Below are positions 44,355-53,302 of a DNA stretch of 64,000 bases, one piece after another (the first letter of the stretch is position 1; each line of letters opens with the position of its first letter). The stretch spans positions 1,178,001-1,242,000 of the forward strand of contig NC_012968.1 of NCBI RefSeq assembly GCF_000023705.1, read 5' to 3'. The notes below the pieces were generated by a model. The model saw only the letters and a program-made list of their open reading frames with translations, ran no database searches and was not told the DNA's origin. Origin of the DNA: Methylotenera mobilis JLW8. Its GTDB lineage: Bacteria > Pseudomonadota > Gammaproteobacteria > Burkholderiales > Methylophilaceae. A program made the position numbers and the translations under genes.

Positions 44355-44663
44355 GAAACTACCCTCCCAAAAAATTGGTTATTAGCTTATGTATCGTTAT
44401 CTCTAAATCTTGTGTTTACTTAACCTTTTATTTATTGAAGCTTTTGTTTACTTAGTCTTGCTATTGACTATATTGACTTTGAACTGTACTTATTTGAACT
44501 ATACTTATTAGATATTTTTATGCGACCGCGATTCATTGTAAAACTATTTAAGTTTTAATTCATTACATTTAATTACAATTGACTAAATAAGCTATTTAAT
44601 CATCAGCATAACTCTGTAATTAGTTCTCTATAGATAGGCTATCCTGTTGGCTAGGCGCTGTGG
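44355..44663. other. AT-rich intergenic region upstream of the Yip1-type gene
   Basis: No gene is seen. Around 44450-44515 short related words (TTGAACT / TTGACTTT and ACTTATT / ACTATACTTATT) repeat imperfectly. The right end lies downstream of the suf operon; GATAG-G-CTATC at 44632-44642 is a weak hairpin. Confidence 0.45.
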
Positions 44664-44993
44664 TCAGGCTACATCCCACTGTAGCTCGGTGTCCACCTCT
44701 AGCCATCCGTTATTCACCCTAACAGGATAGATACGTAAGTTCTCATAAGCCGGTGCGGTGAGCGCCTCTCCGGTTATCAGAGAAAAATGCGCACCATGTA
44801 ACGGGCAAATAATCTCATCACGTTCTAGTTTGCCAGTAGATAGCTCAGCCTCTTCGTGGCTACATAGGTTATCGATTGCATAGTAGCGCCCATCAATATT
44901 AAAGATGGCAATACATGCATCATCTGTTTTCACTACGCGGCAGGTGCCATATTTAAAATCATCAATTGCTGCTACATCTATCCAGTTACTCAT
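44664..44993 (-). CDS. Rieske-type [2Fe-2S] ferredoxin, last gene of the suf operon
   Basis: The 109-residue soluble protein has both Rieske cluster motifs: CSH (NLCSHEEAELS) and CPLH (DEIICPLHGAHFSLITGEA). It resembles the ferredoxin of non-haem iron oxygenases. It ends the suf operon, 26 bases after sufT, so it may carry electrons for cluster assembly or be an early cluster acceptor. That role is inference from position. Confidence 0.9.
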   Translation of the reverse strand: MSNWIDVAAIDDFKYGTCRVVKTDDACIAIFNIDGRYYAIDNLCSHEEAELSTGKLERDEIICPLHGAHFSLITGEALTAPAYENLRIYPVRVNNGWLEVDTELQWDVA

Positions 44994-45019
44994 GATTTCG
45001 CTCCTTGTAGCATGTCTAG

Positions 45020-45379
45020 TTACAACATGCCTAATTGTAGTTTAGCCGCCTCACTCATGCTGTCTCGACCCCATGGTGGATCCCATACCAAGGTCACTCC
45101 TACGCTGCTAACACCTGGTACACACAGCAGTTTTTCTCGCACAGTGTCTGGGAAGGTTTGTGCCACCGGACAGTTGGGCGTGGTGAGCGTCATCTCTATA
45201 CTTACTTGCCCAGATTCTGTTGCTTCTAGCTTATAAACCAAGCCTAGGTCGTAGATGTTGACTGGTAACTCAGGGTCGTAAATGGTCTGCAGCATCTCTT
45301 TTACGCGTACTAACAGCGCTTCTCTGCTTGGTGCTGTGTCTAGCTGCTGCTCCGCGAATTTTTGCCAATCAAATATCAT
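45020..45379 (-). CDS. sufT: SufT-like MIP18/DUF59 Fe-S maturation protein
   Basis: This 119-residue DUF59 protein helps mature Fe-S targets. Core motifs are IYDPELPVNIYDLGLVYKLE, the conserved Cys in LTTPNCPVA, and VWDPPWGRDSMSEAAK. It follows sufU by 21 bases in a co-directional operon. It is a normal member of suf operons in organisms with SufBCDS-SufU. Confidence 0.9.
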   Translation of the reverse strand: MIFDWQKFAEQQLDTAPSREALLVRVKEMLQTIYDPELPVNIYDLGLVYKLEATESGQVSIEMTLTTPNCPVAQTFPDTVREKLLCVPGVSSVGVTLVWDPPWGRDSMSEAAKLQLGML

Positions 45380-45400
45380 GATTTATCCGGCATTCATTAT

Positions 45401-45841
45401 TTACTCAGTGCTTACTGGCTCTGTATTGTTTTTTAATGCCGCTTGCAATGTGTGCCATGCTAGCGTGGCGCATTTAACGCGCTGTGGAAAGGCTTGCACG
45501 CCAGCCAATACTGAAAGCTTCCCCATATCCCTAGCTACACTGCTACCAGTGACCAGTGATTTAAAATCTTCCAAAATGCCGAGTGCCTCTGCTTCAGTTT
45601 TTCCCTTGAGCGACTCTGTCATTAACGAGGCAGACGCCGTGGAAATAGCACAGCCAACACCTTCAAACTTTAGATCGTGTATCACGCCATCTTTCAGTAT
45701 CAGCGTGATGCTGACTTTATCTCCACACAGTGGGTTGTAGCCTTCTGCCGTGTGGTTGGCATGCGCGAGCCGACCATAGTTTCTGGGCTGACGGTAATGG
45801 TCAAAAATCATATCCTGATAGAGGTCACGCAGATCGTTCAC
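45401..45841 (-). CDS. sufU: SufU / IscU-like Fe-S scaffold or sulfur acceptor
   Basis: This 146-residue protein has three conserved Cys (NPLCGDK, EGVGCAIS, RVKCATLAW) and the Asp next to the first. SufU takes persulfide sulfur from SufS. Some betaproteobacteria carry it in place of SufE, which is not in this operon. Its ATG overlaps the sufS stop by four bases. Confidence 0.93.
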   Translation of the reverse strand: MNDLRDLYQDMIFDHYRQPRNYGRLAHANHTAEGYNPLCGDKVSITLILKDGVIHDLKFEGVGCAISTASASLMTESLKGKTEAEALGILEDFKSLVTGSSVARDMGKLSVLAGVQAFPQRVKCATLAWHTLQAALKNNTEPVSTE

Positions 45842-47145
45842 TTGAATAGCTCCCGAGCTTGGTAAATCGCGTTTACTAGTTTATCTACTTCATTTTTTGT
45901 GTTGTACAGTGCAAATGAGGCACGCACCGTTGCCGGTACGCCAAAACGCTCCATCAGCGGCATTGTGCAATGGTGACCTGTGCGCACGGCGATGGCTTGC
46001 CTGTCTAAAAAAGTGCCAATATCATGTGGGTGCATGCCAGCTAGTACCCATGAAATAATGCCTGTTTTTTCTGTAGCGCTGCCTATCATGCGTATATCCG
46101 GGATATTTACAATCAACTCGGTTGCGTAATTTAACAGCGATTGTTCATGTTTGATAATGGTATCCATACCAATTGCACTCAGGTAGTCTACCGCAGCGCC
46201 CAACCCAACAACACCGGCAATATTGGGGGTGCCTGCCTCAAACTTATAGGGCAGTTTGTTATAAGTTGTGGCCGAAAAGCTTACCGAGCTGATCATATCC
46301 CCTCCCCCTTGGTATGGAGGCATATCCTCTAGCAAATCAGCTTTACCATACAGTACGCCTATGCCAGTTGGCCCATAGAGTTTGTGGCCAGAAAAAGCAT
46401 AAAAGTCGCAATCTAAATCTTGTACATCCACCGCAATATGTGCAATTGCCTGTGCTCCATCCAGCAACACAGGCACGTGCTGTGTATGAGCGTAGTGAAT
46501 AATGGATTTAACCGGATTAATGGTCCCTAAGGTATTGGAGACGTGAGTGATTGCCACTAATTTGGTGTTGGGGTTAAACAGATTCTGGTAAGCATTGATG
46601 TCTAGTTCGCCCGCATCATTGACAGGCACGATACGCAGTATGGCACCGGTTTGCTGGCACAGCATTTGCCACGGCACGATGTTAGAGTGATGCTCCATGG
46701 CGCTGATAATAATTTCATCGCCTGTTTTGAATCTGCACCGGCCATAGCTTTGTGCCACTAGATTAATCGCCTCTGTGGTGCCGTGCACAAAGATAACTTC
46801 ATGGGGGTGGCGTGCGTTAATAAACCGCTGCAGCTTGCTTCTGGCAGCTTCAAAAGCTTCTGTCGCCTGTTGGCTTAGAGTATGAATGCCGCGGTGCACA
46901 TTAGCATTAGTGTGTCGGTAATAATAGCTTTCTGCCTCAATGACAATCGATGGTTTTTGTGTGGTGGCTGCGTTGTCAAAATAAACTAGCGGTTTACCGT
47001 ACAAACTGGTGTGCAGTATTGGGAAGTCTTTTCTCCAATGCTGTACTAGCAGGTGGTTTTTAATCTCGGACTCAACTGCGCTTGGATCAGTTTCACCACC
47101 ATCTTTACCACCATGCTTGTTCATATTGAATTCACCTATTTTCAT
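45838..47145 (-). CDS. sufS: Cysteine desulfurase SufS
   Basis: SufS removes sulfur from cysteine as persulfide, with PLP. The PLP Lys lies in FSGHKLYGPTGIG, the active Cys in RTGHHCTMPLMERFG, and the start KDFPILHTSLYGKPLVYFDNAATTQKP is typical. At 435 residues it has about 25 extra N-terminal residues. Four-base overlaps join it to sufD and sufU, so the enzyme and its acceptor are co-translated. Confidence 0.95.
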   Translation of the reverse strand: MKIGEFNMNKHGGKDGGETDPSAVESEIKNHLLVQHWRKDFPILHTSLYGKPLVYFDNAATTQKPSIVIEAESYYYRHTNANVHRGIHTLSQQATEAFEAARSKLQRFINARHPHEVIFVHGTTEAINLVAQSYGRCRFKTGDEIIISAMEHHSNIVPWQMLCQQTGAILRIVPVNDAGELDINAYQNLFNPNTKLVAITHVSNTLGTINPVKSIIHYAHTQHVPVLLDGAQAIAHIAVDVQDLDCDFYAFSGHKLYGPTGIGVLYGKADLLEDMPPYQGGGDMISSVSFSATTYNKLPYKFEAGTPNIAGVVGLGAAVDYLSAIGMDTIIKHEQSLLNYATELIVNIPDIRMIGSATEKTGIISWVLAGMHPHDIGTFLDRQAIAVRTGHHCTMPLMERFGVPATVRASFALYNTKNEVDKLVNAIYQARELFK

Positions 47146-48470
47146 AGCAAATCCTTCACCATATCGCCCTGTGGCAATCGATCCAGTAAAAGATGCTCTA
47201 GGCGTGTGCGCAAGTAAGGCACATCTACGCTGCGGATAACGTCATTGGCAAAGCCATAAATCAGCATGGAGCGCGCCACTTCTTCATCTAGGCCGCGTGT
47301 GCGCAAATAAAACAAGCTTTCATCGCTTAATTGCCCCACGGTTGCGCCATGCGTGCATTTGACATCATCGGCAAAAATCTCCAGTTGCGGCTTGGTATTT
47401 ATTTCAGCTTGCCGTGATAACAGCAAGTTATGATTGGTCTGATTGGCATCGGTATGGTTAGCGCCAGCATGCACAACCACTTTGCCATTGAACACGCCTC
47501 TAGAGTCTCCATCCAGCACGCCGCGGTAGTATTCACGGCTGGTGCATGAGGCGGCCCTATGGTCAATACGCGTATGGTGATCTACATGCTGTTTATCATT
47601 CAGCAGATATAAACCATCTAAGTTGCAGGTGCAATTAGGTTCATTCAGACTGGCGGTAATATCGTTACGGACCAAACGCCCGCCAAATACAAATGATTTA
47701 GAAGTAAAAGTACTACCTTCCGCCAGTTGTGCGTGTATGCCCGCAATATGCGCAGCCGCTGGGCCCTCTTGTGTCAGCTTGCAATGCTCAATGCTGGCAC
47801 CTGCGTCTAAGTTAAGCTGGGTGGTTGCATTGGTGAAATTATGCGCATCTAAAGTACCCATGTAATGCTCAATGATAGTGGCTCGTGTGCCAGCCCCTGC
47901 CATGACAATAATGCGCGGATAAATGGCGGTGCCATGCCCGCTCGCGATCAGTAAAAGATAAATAGGTTTGTCTAATACGATGCCAGGTGCAATATTCAAC
48001 ACCGCGCCATCAGTGACAAATGCGTTGTTTAGCGCAGAAAAAACAGTGTGTTCATGTTGCTGTTGAAATAATGGTTTTGGCAATTCCGCACCATCCTCCA
48101 GCATATCGGCCAAGCTGCTTAATTGCACGCCTGCAGGTAAATCATCCAGCGTGGACAATCCATTGTCAAAATGGCCATTTACAAACACCATGAGATGCAT
48201 GCGCTCGCTAGATAAAGACCAAGCGAGCAACTTGGCTTCTGATGACGCTTCTGGCGGTATATTGTCAGGTGCCAGCGTGCCACGTTTGCTAATCATCGAC
48301 ACATCGGTGTATTTCCACTCTTCTTCACGTCGGCTTGGAAAACCATGCGCTTCAAAGCGTTTGAATGCAGCTTTCCTTGTTGCCAATACCCAAGGTGTAT
48401 CGTTGCCAGCTAGCTCATACGGCACTAGCGATAATGCTATATTTTGCCAAGATTGTGGTTGCACATGCAT
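47142..48470 (-). CDS. sufD: Fe-S cluster assembly protein SufD
   Basis: SufD is the SufB partner in the SufBC2D scaffold. The 442 residues show the right-handed beta-helix region and the conserved C-terminal pattern (HGATVGQLSDESLFYLRTRGLDEEVARSMLIYGF). The N-terminal PSRREEEWKYTDVS is typical. It follows sufC by 10 bases. Confidence 0.94.
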   Translation of the reverse strand: MHVQPQSWQNIALSLVPYELAGNDTPWVLATRKAAFKRFEAHGFPSRREEEWKYTDVSMISKRGTLAPDNIPPEASSEAKLLAWSLSSERMHLMVFVNGHFDNGLSTLDDLPAGVQLSSLADMLEDGAELPKPLFQQQHEHTVFSALNNAFVTDGAVLNIAPGIVLDKPIYLLLIASGHGTAIYPRIIVMAGAGTRATIIEHYMGTLDAHNFTNATTQLNLDAGASIEHCKLTQEGPAAAHIAGIHAQLAEGSTFTSKSFVFGGRLVRNDITASLNEPNCTCNLDGLYLLNDKQHVDHHTRIDHRAASCTSREYYRGVLDGDSRGVFNGKVVVHAGANHTDANQTNHNLLLSRQAEINTKPQLEIFADDVKCTHGATVGQLSDESLFYLRTRGLDEEVARSMLIYGFANDVIRSVDVPYLRTRLEHLLLDRLPQGDMVKDLL

Positions 48471-48480
48471 GGATGAGCTC

Positions 48481-49302
48481 CTAGGGTGGCTGGCTGGATT
48501 GGGTTACCTTATTATTAACTGTAGTTAATTGAGCCGCTTGCGTTAATTCGCTGTCAATCTCATCAGCATTCACCCAGCCATACCCATGTTGTTCCAGATT
48601 TTTAGCCAGGTCAGCCCCGCCTGATTTAATAATGCGTCCTTGTGACAGCACATGTACAAAGTCTGGCACCACGTAGTCTAAAAGTCGTTGATAGTGCGTT
48701 ACCAATATAATCGCACGTGCAGGGTCTCGCATATCATTGATGCCATTCGCAATCAGCTTGAGAGCGTCAATATCAAGGCCGGAATCAGTTTCATCGAGTA
48801 TGGCCAGCCGTGGTTGCAGCACACTTAACTGTAAAATTTCATTACGCTTTTTCTCCCCGCCGGAAAACCCTTCATTGACCGCGCGTAGCAGCATGGCGTC
48901 ATCCATCCCTACCCGCTGCATACGCTCGCGCACCATGCTTAAAAAATCCATCGCATCAAGCTCTGGCTGTAGGTGATATTTTCGTATGGCGTTAAGCGCC
49001 GTTTTCAGAAATAGCGCATTGCTGATCCCCGGAATTTCTACAGGGTACTGAAAAGCTAGGAACATACCTTCGCAAGCCCTTTGTTCTGGTGACATGCTAA
49101 GTAAATCGTGACCAAGATACCGCACGCTACCGGCGGTCACATCATAAAGCTCCCTGCCAGCCAGCAACTGTGCCAGTGTGCTTTTTCCTGATGCGTTGGG
49201 ACCCATGATGGCATGCATTTCCCCCGCCTTCACTTCAAGGTTAATGCCGCGCAATATTTCCTTGCCATCAATTGATGCGTGCAGGTTGTTAATAGATAGC
49301 AT
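48481..49302 (-). CDS. sufC: Fe-S cluster assembly ATPase SufC
   Basis: SufC is an ABC-type ATPase that drives shape changes in the SufBCD scaffold. Walker A is GPNASGKST, the signature FSGGEKKRNEI, Walker B LAILDETDSGLDID. The length of 273 is slightly longer than usual because of a C-terminal tail of about 20 residues. It lies 9 bases after sufB. Confidence 0.95.
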   Translation of the reverse strand: MLSINNLHASIDGKEILRGINLEVKAGEMHAIMGPNASGKSTLAQLLAGRELYDVTAGSVRYLGHDLLSMSPEQRACEGMFLAFQYPVEIPGISNALFLKTALNAIRKYHLQPELDAMDFLSMVRERMQRVGMDDAMLLRAVNEGFSGGEKKRNEILQLSVLQPRLAILDETDSGLDIDALKLIANGINDMRDPARAIILVTHYQRLLDYVVPDFVHVLSQGRIIKSGGADLAKNLEQHGYGWVNADEIDSELTQAAQLTTVNNKVTQSSQPP

Positions 49303-49311
49303 ATGCCTCTC

Positions 49312-50757
49312 CTATCCTGTACTGCCTTCTAGGCTAACCCCCAGTAGTTTTTGAGCCTCTACTGCAAACTCCATGGGTAGCTCTTGAAACACAACCTTGC
49401 AGAAACCGCTTACTATCATTGATACGGCATCCTCAGGAGAGATGCCACGTTGGGTGCAGTAAAATAATTGGTCTTCACCGATGCGCGAGGTGGAGGCTTC
49501 GTGCTCCACTTTGGCACTTGGGTTTTTTACCTCAATGTATGGAAACGTATGCGCACCGCATTGATTACCTAGCAATAGCGAGTCGCATTGCGTGTAGTTG
49601 CGTGCGTTTTCTGCGCCCGCCAATACCTTAATCAGGCCACGATATGTGTTTTGACCATGCCCTGCACTAATTCCCTTAGAGAGCACCGTACTCTTGGTAT
49701 CTCGGCCGATATGAATCATTTTAGTACCGGTGTCAGCTTGCTGGTGATGGTTGGTCAGCGCCACTGAGTAAAACTCACCGATAGCGCCATTGCCACGCAA
49801 AATGACACTAGGATACTTCCAGGTAATTGCCGAGCCTGTTTCTACCTGCGTCCATGAGATATGCGACCTATCCCCACGGCAATCCCCACGTTTGGTAACA
49901 AAGTTATAAATGCCCCCTTTGCCGTCTTTATCGCCAGGGTACCAGTTCTGTACGGTTGCGTATTTAATGCGTGCACCCTCTAATGCAATCAGCTCTACCA
50001 CGGCTGCATGCAGCTGGTTTTCATCGCGCATGGGTGCCGTGCAGCCTTCTAGATAACTAACGTAGGCGTCTTTGTCTGCGATAATGAGCGTACGCTCAAA
50101 TTGGCCGGTATTCTTGGCATTAATGCGGAAGTAGGTAGAAAGCTCCATCGGGCATTTCACCCCGGGCGGAATGTAGCAGAATGTGCCGTCGCTAAAGACT
50201 GCGGCATTCAAGCTGGCAAAGAAGTTGTCTGTATAAGGCACGACTGAGCCCAGGTATTGCTGTACTAACTCAGGGTGTTGCTGCACCGCTTCTGAAAATG
50301 GGCAGAAAATAATGCCCAGCGTCGAGAGCTTTTGTTTAAAAGTGGTCGCGACCGATACGCTATCAAATACCGCATCTACCGCTACACCTGCCAATACCTG
50401 CTGTTCCCGCAGCGGAATACCTAGTTTTTCGTAGGTGCGTAATAATTCTGGGTCGATTTCTGATAAATCACGGGGCCCGGCTTTTTCTGACTTAGGCGCG
50501 GAGTAGTAATAAGCATGTTGGTAGTCGATTGGCGGATAATGCAGATTCGGCCATGTGGGCTCAGAGAGCGTTAACCAGTGCTGGTAAGCCTTTAGGCGCC
50601 ACTCCAGCATGAACGCCGGTTCATTTTTCTTGGCAGAAATCAGCCTAACCGTGTTCTCGTTTAGGCCAAGGGGGATGGTGTCAGCCTCTAGCTGAGTATA
50701 GAAACCATGTTGATATTCACGGTTAATCAACGCATCTAATTGTTTAGTTGTAGTCAT
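49312..50757 (-). CDS. sufB: Fe-S cluster assembly protein SufB
   Basis: SufB is the main scaffold for new Fe-S clusters. The 481-residue sequence has the long conserved core ([72 protein letters not shown]) and C-terminal [21 protein letters not shown]. It is the first gene of sufBCDSUT-Rieske. No iscR- or sufR-type regulator gene is next to it. It is divergent from phhB. Confidence 0.96.
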   Translation of the reverse strand: MTTTKQLDALINREYQHGFYTQLEADTIPLGLNENTVRLISAKKNEPAFMLEWRLKAYQHWLTLSEPTWPNLHYPPIDYQHAYYYSAPKSEKAGPRDLSEIDPELLRTYEKLGIPLREQQVLAGVAVDAVFDSVSVATTFKQKLSTLGIIFCPFSEAVQQHPELVQQYLGSVVPYTDNFFASLNAAVFSDGTFCYIPPGVKCPMELSTYFRINAKNTGQFERTLIIADKDAYVSYLEGCTAPMRDENQLHAAVVELIALEGARIKYATVQNWYPGDKDGKGGIYNFVTKRGDCRGDRSHISWTQVETGSAITWKYPSVILRGNGAIGEFYSVALTNHHQQADTGTKMIHIGRDTKSTVLSKGISAGHGQNTYRGLIKVLAGAENARNYTQCDSLLLGNQCGAHTFPYIEVKNPSAKVEHEASTSRIGEDQLFYCTQRGISPEDAVSMIVSGFCKVVFQELPMEFAVEAQKLLGVSLEGSTG

Positions 50758-50897
50758 CTAGCCCACCACAATCGCTATTAACTTCTAGCGCAACTATTTG
50801 GCACTGTTATCAGTATCGGTTCAACCTTAAACTGGTAAAACTTCAGCATCGGCTGAACCAATTCTGGCGCTATCTCCATATGCTTTGTGCCACACCA

Positions 50898-50927
50898 AGC
50901 CCTATGACATAAATGGGACTTAGGGCT
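50898..50927. promoter_or_regulatory. Inverted repeat upstream of suf
   Basis: AGCCCTA and TAGGGCT are separated by 16 bases within the sufB-phhB intergenic region (50758-51042). It could be a regulator site; the sequence does not let me name the regulator. Confidence 0.35.
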
Positions 50928-51042
50928 AGTTTATAAGTTCCATGATACGCCTACTGGTGAAAAAGTGCTTAATAAACAACTAATATCTTTAAAGTTTGTC
51001 AGAAATTACGTATCTCTATTTTTTTTATTAAGGAGAGACTCC

Positions 51043-51390
51043 ATGAAAAATATCGACCTGACTACCAAACAGTGTACGCCTTGCCAGGGCGGCATTCCCC
51101 CCATGACCTGTGAAGTGGCCAACCAATATCTGACTTTAGCGCCAGGTTGGGAGTTACGCGAAGATGCTACCAAGATTAAACGTACCTTTAAGCTTAAAAA
51201 CTTCATGGAGGCATTAGCGCTAGCGCAGCGAGTTGGTTAGTTGTGTGAGCAAGAAGGTCACCACCCAGATATTACGATAGGCTGGGGATACTGTAGCGTA
51301 GTGTTTCAGACGCACAAAATTAACGGCTTGCATGAGAATGACTTCATCATGGCAACCAAGGTTAATATGCTGGCAGGCGATAGCCATTAG
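51043..51390 (+). pseudogene. phhB: Pterin-4a-carbinolamine dehydratase broken by one in-frame TAG
   Basis: From the ATG at 51043 (AAGGAGAG ribosome site) the frame encodes MKNIDLTTKQCTPCQGG and a typical N-terminal half. It meets TAG at codon 66 (51238-51240). Beyond it the same frame continues without further stops to TAG at 51388-51390 and encodes the catalytic half, including [20 protein letters not shown] and [10 protein letters not shown]. Full length would be 115 residues, normal for the family. A single G-to-T change of a GAG codon explains it. The HHPD active-site residues are lost if translation stops. It is a recent pseudogene, a base-call error, or a read-through gene. Confidence 0.85.
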
Positions 51391-51515
51391 TTTTGAAGCA
51401 TGGACTAGCGCAAAATTTAGTACAAAATCCAGTATGGAATAATGCTAAGTTTTTAAAGTAACGTTGGCTTGTAACTTGCTGATTAAATTAACCTGATTAA
51501 GCTAACCTGACTAAG

Positions 51516-51722
51516 CTAGTTAAGATCAATAGACCCATCAAAGCTTACATTCAGATTTAATGCGTCTATTGATAACGTCATTTTAACGGGTAAATGCTCA
51601 TTACCCTTAAGCGTGTTATTTGCATTGGCGCGTGCCACGGCTTGTTCGATCTCCCGCTGGGAGTTAATGCCGGCCATTTTTAAAAACTGACGGATGCTCA
51701 TATTGAAGGTTTCATTGTTCAT
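51516..51722 (-). CDS. DUF6494 family small protein
   Basis: This is a short protein (68 residues from ATG 51722; an ATG at 51734 adds four). The N-terminal MNNETFNMSIRQFLKMAGIN and SQREIEQAVARA match the DUF6494 pattern as I remember it. It is small and acidic with one amphipathic helix. The role is unknown. It lies alone between phhB and the HAD gene. Confidence 0.7.
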   Translation of the reverse strand: MNNETFNMSIRQFLKMAGINSQREIEQAVARANANNTLKGNEHLPVKMTLSIDALNLNVSFDGSIDLN

Positions 51723-51787
51723 ATCAAACTCCATTCTTCACTGTTTAACAGCCATGCGAGTGATATTAGATATTTACAATCCTAGCT

Positions 51788-52573
51788 TTACAGCCCTAGT
51801 ATTTTCGGTAAATCTGCCACCGAATCAATCACGATATCTGGCTTGATTGCCGAGGCGTCGGCGTAGTGCTGGCGATACTTGCCGGTTTTAACCAGCACCC
51901 CAGTCAGCCCCACTTGCTGCCCTCCTCCTACATCCACATCAATATCGTCACCCACCATCATGGCCTCAGCTGGCGTTAGCCCTAAATCATCCAGTGCAAT
52001 TTTAAAAAAATCCGGGGCTGGCTTGCCAATCACCATAGCCTTAACGCCACTGGCGTATTCCAAAGCGTCGACAAAGCCGCCTATATCCATCTGCAGCCCA
52101 TGCTCGGTTTGCCAGAACTTGTTTTTATGGATGGTAATCAGCTTGGCACCTTGCATCAATGCATTAAAGACATCGTTAAGCAGTGTATAAGTCCAAGCGT
52201 TACCGATATCGCCAATGACGATGTAATCTGGGTTAGTCGCTGCCTGAGGCAAAGCATCAAAATCTTTTTTAACATCATCCGCCAGTAATAAGCGGCAAGT
52301 GGCGTGCGCTTGTTGCTTTAAGTACAGCAAAGTAGCTTGGGGTGCGCTGATAATCTCAGTGCTGGGGATAGAGAAACCTAAGGTTGTGAGCTTGTGATGT
52401 AAAGATGCTAACGACAAGGTGCTGGTGTTAGTCACAAAACGGCATGGCATGCCGCTAGCGCGGATGGTGTTTACTGCATCAATTGCCCCTGAGATAGCGC
52501 TGGAGCCGGTGTAAAGCACACCATCTAGATCAAACAGTATGCCTTTTGGTGGTTGCTTGTTCATATTTTGCAT
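51788..52573 (-). CDS. HAD-superfamily phosphatase (NagD/HDHD2-like)
   Basis: It has the HAD nucleophile motif FDLDGVLYTG, the second motif VTNTST, the Lys in IGKPAPDFF and the last motif MMVGDDIDVDVGG. The large cap domain places it in the NagD/HDHD2 type acting on small phosphates. The start at 52573 is preferred because GGAGG is directly upstream; 52627 would add a Cys-rich stretch that is not family-like. The substrate is unknown. Confidence 0.88.
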   Translation of the reverse strand: MQNMNKQPPKGILFDLDGVLYTGSSAISGAIDAVNTIRASGMPCRFVTNTSTLSLASLHHKLTTLGFSIPSTEIISAPQATLLYLKQQAHATCRLLLADDVKKDFDALPQAATNPDYIVIGDIGNAWTYTLLNDVFNALMQGAKLITIHKNKFWQTEHGLQMDIGGFVDALEYASGVKAMVIGKPAPDFFKIALDDLGLTPAEAMMVGDDIDVDVGGGQQVGLTGVLVKTGKYRQHYADASAIKPDIVIDSVADLPKILGL

Positions 52574-52764
52574 GACCTCCAACGCGGGTGAGCAAATAAT
52601 ATTTTTAATTAATACGCAACATAACAATGCTCAGACATAACCTAGTTTAAACCACATTGAAACGATATCGCAAACAGCTCGTGCGCTTGGCGGTTAACGC
52701 CTGCGAGTTGAAGTCAAACTTTAGACGGTCTAGTGGACTTGGTGGTTCACTTACAACGATTAAG

Positions 52765-52821
52765 GCTTAAAACGTAACTTGCTGATGCTTGCAGGTTGAT
52801 TTGGTAAGCTACGTTTTAAGC
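52765..52821. repeat. Long hairpin downstream of the secreted protein gene
   Basis: GCTTAAAACGTA (52765-52776) and TACGTTTTAAGC (52810-52821) are perfectly complementary. The 33-base loop contains a second near-perfect stem (AACTTGC / GCAGGTT). It lies 22 bases after the stop of the minus-strand gene at 52843 and may protect its mRNA or end transcription. Confidence 0.5.
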
Positions 52822-52842
52822 GCTTGGGTACAATTATTGGAA

Positions 52843-53223
52843 TTAGCGGTTGTTGAAGAATGCAATATTCATTGCTTTATCATTTACAAACGTAATTTCA
52901 GTTTCTTTATAAGTGCGTTTTGGGTCATATTTCACGATGTTTTTGTAGTACCACATTTCAACTTTAACTGGTTTAGATTTGCTTTCATCTGCACCAGCTT
53001 TAAGCATTACAGTGTTTGCGCCTGATGGTTTAACCGACATTTCTTTTTTGAACGGTGTGCCTAATTTATCCGTGATTACTTTTTTATTTTTTCCACTAAA
53101 TGTACTCAAAAACTCATTTTCAGTATAAGTTTTTGGAGGGGCAGCATGCGACACTGAAATTGAAGCCACTAAGAAAGAGGCCATTGCTACGGTTGTTAAG
53201 GCTTTCTTAAAACTAAATTGCAT
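52843..53223 (-). CDS. Small secreted protein, possibly BamE/OmlA-like
   Basis: The ATG at 53223 gives a signal peptide (MQFSFKKALTTVAMASFLVASISVSHA). The mature about 100 residues show V-x-DKLGTP, then VEMWYYKN and ETEITFVNDKAMNIAF, an order similar to the SmpA/BamE fold (LG-x-P ... WxY ... F-x-ND). No lipobox Cys is present, so it is soluble in the periplasm. The family link is a guess from pattern. Confidence 0.6.
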   Translation of the reverse strand: MQFSFKKALTTVAMASFLVASISVSHAAPPKTYTENEFLSTFSGKNKKVITDKLGTPFKKEMSVKPSGANTVMLKAGADESKSKPVKVEMWYYKNIVKYDPKRTYKETEITFVNDKAMNIAFFNNR

Positions 53224-53302
53224 ATCTATCTCCAAAGTTAACGCTTTATTATCTCACTGTTCAGTGCATAAACAAACGATACACTGAGCAATCGGTTTAC
53301 TG

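Noticed and set aside
50758-51042. IscR or Fur box before suf
   Set aside because: No recognisable consensus was found; only a 7-bp inverted repeat, which I list without naming a regulator.
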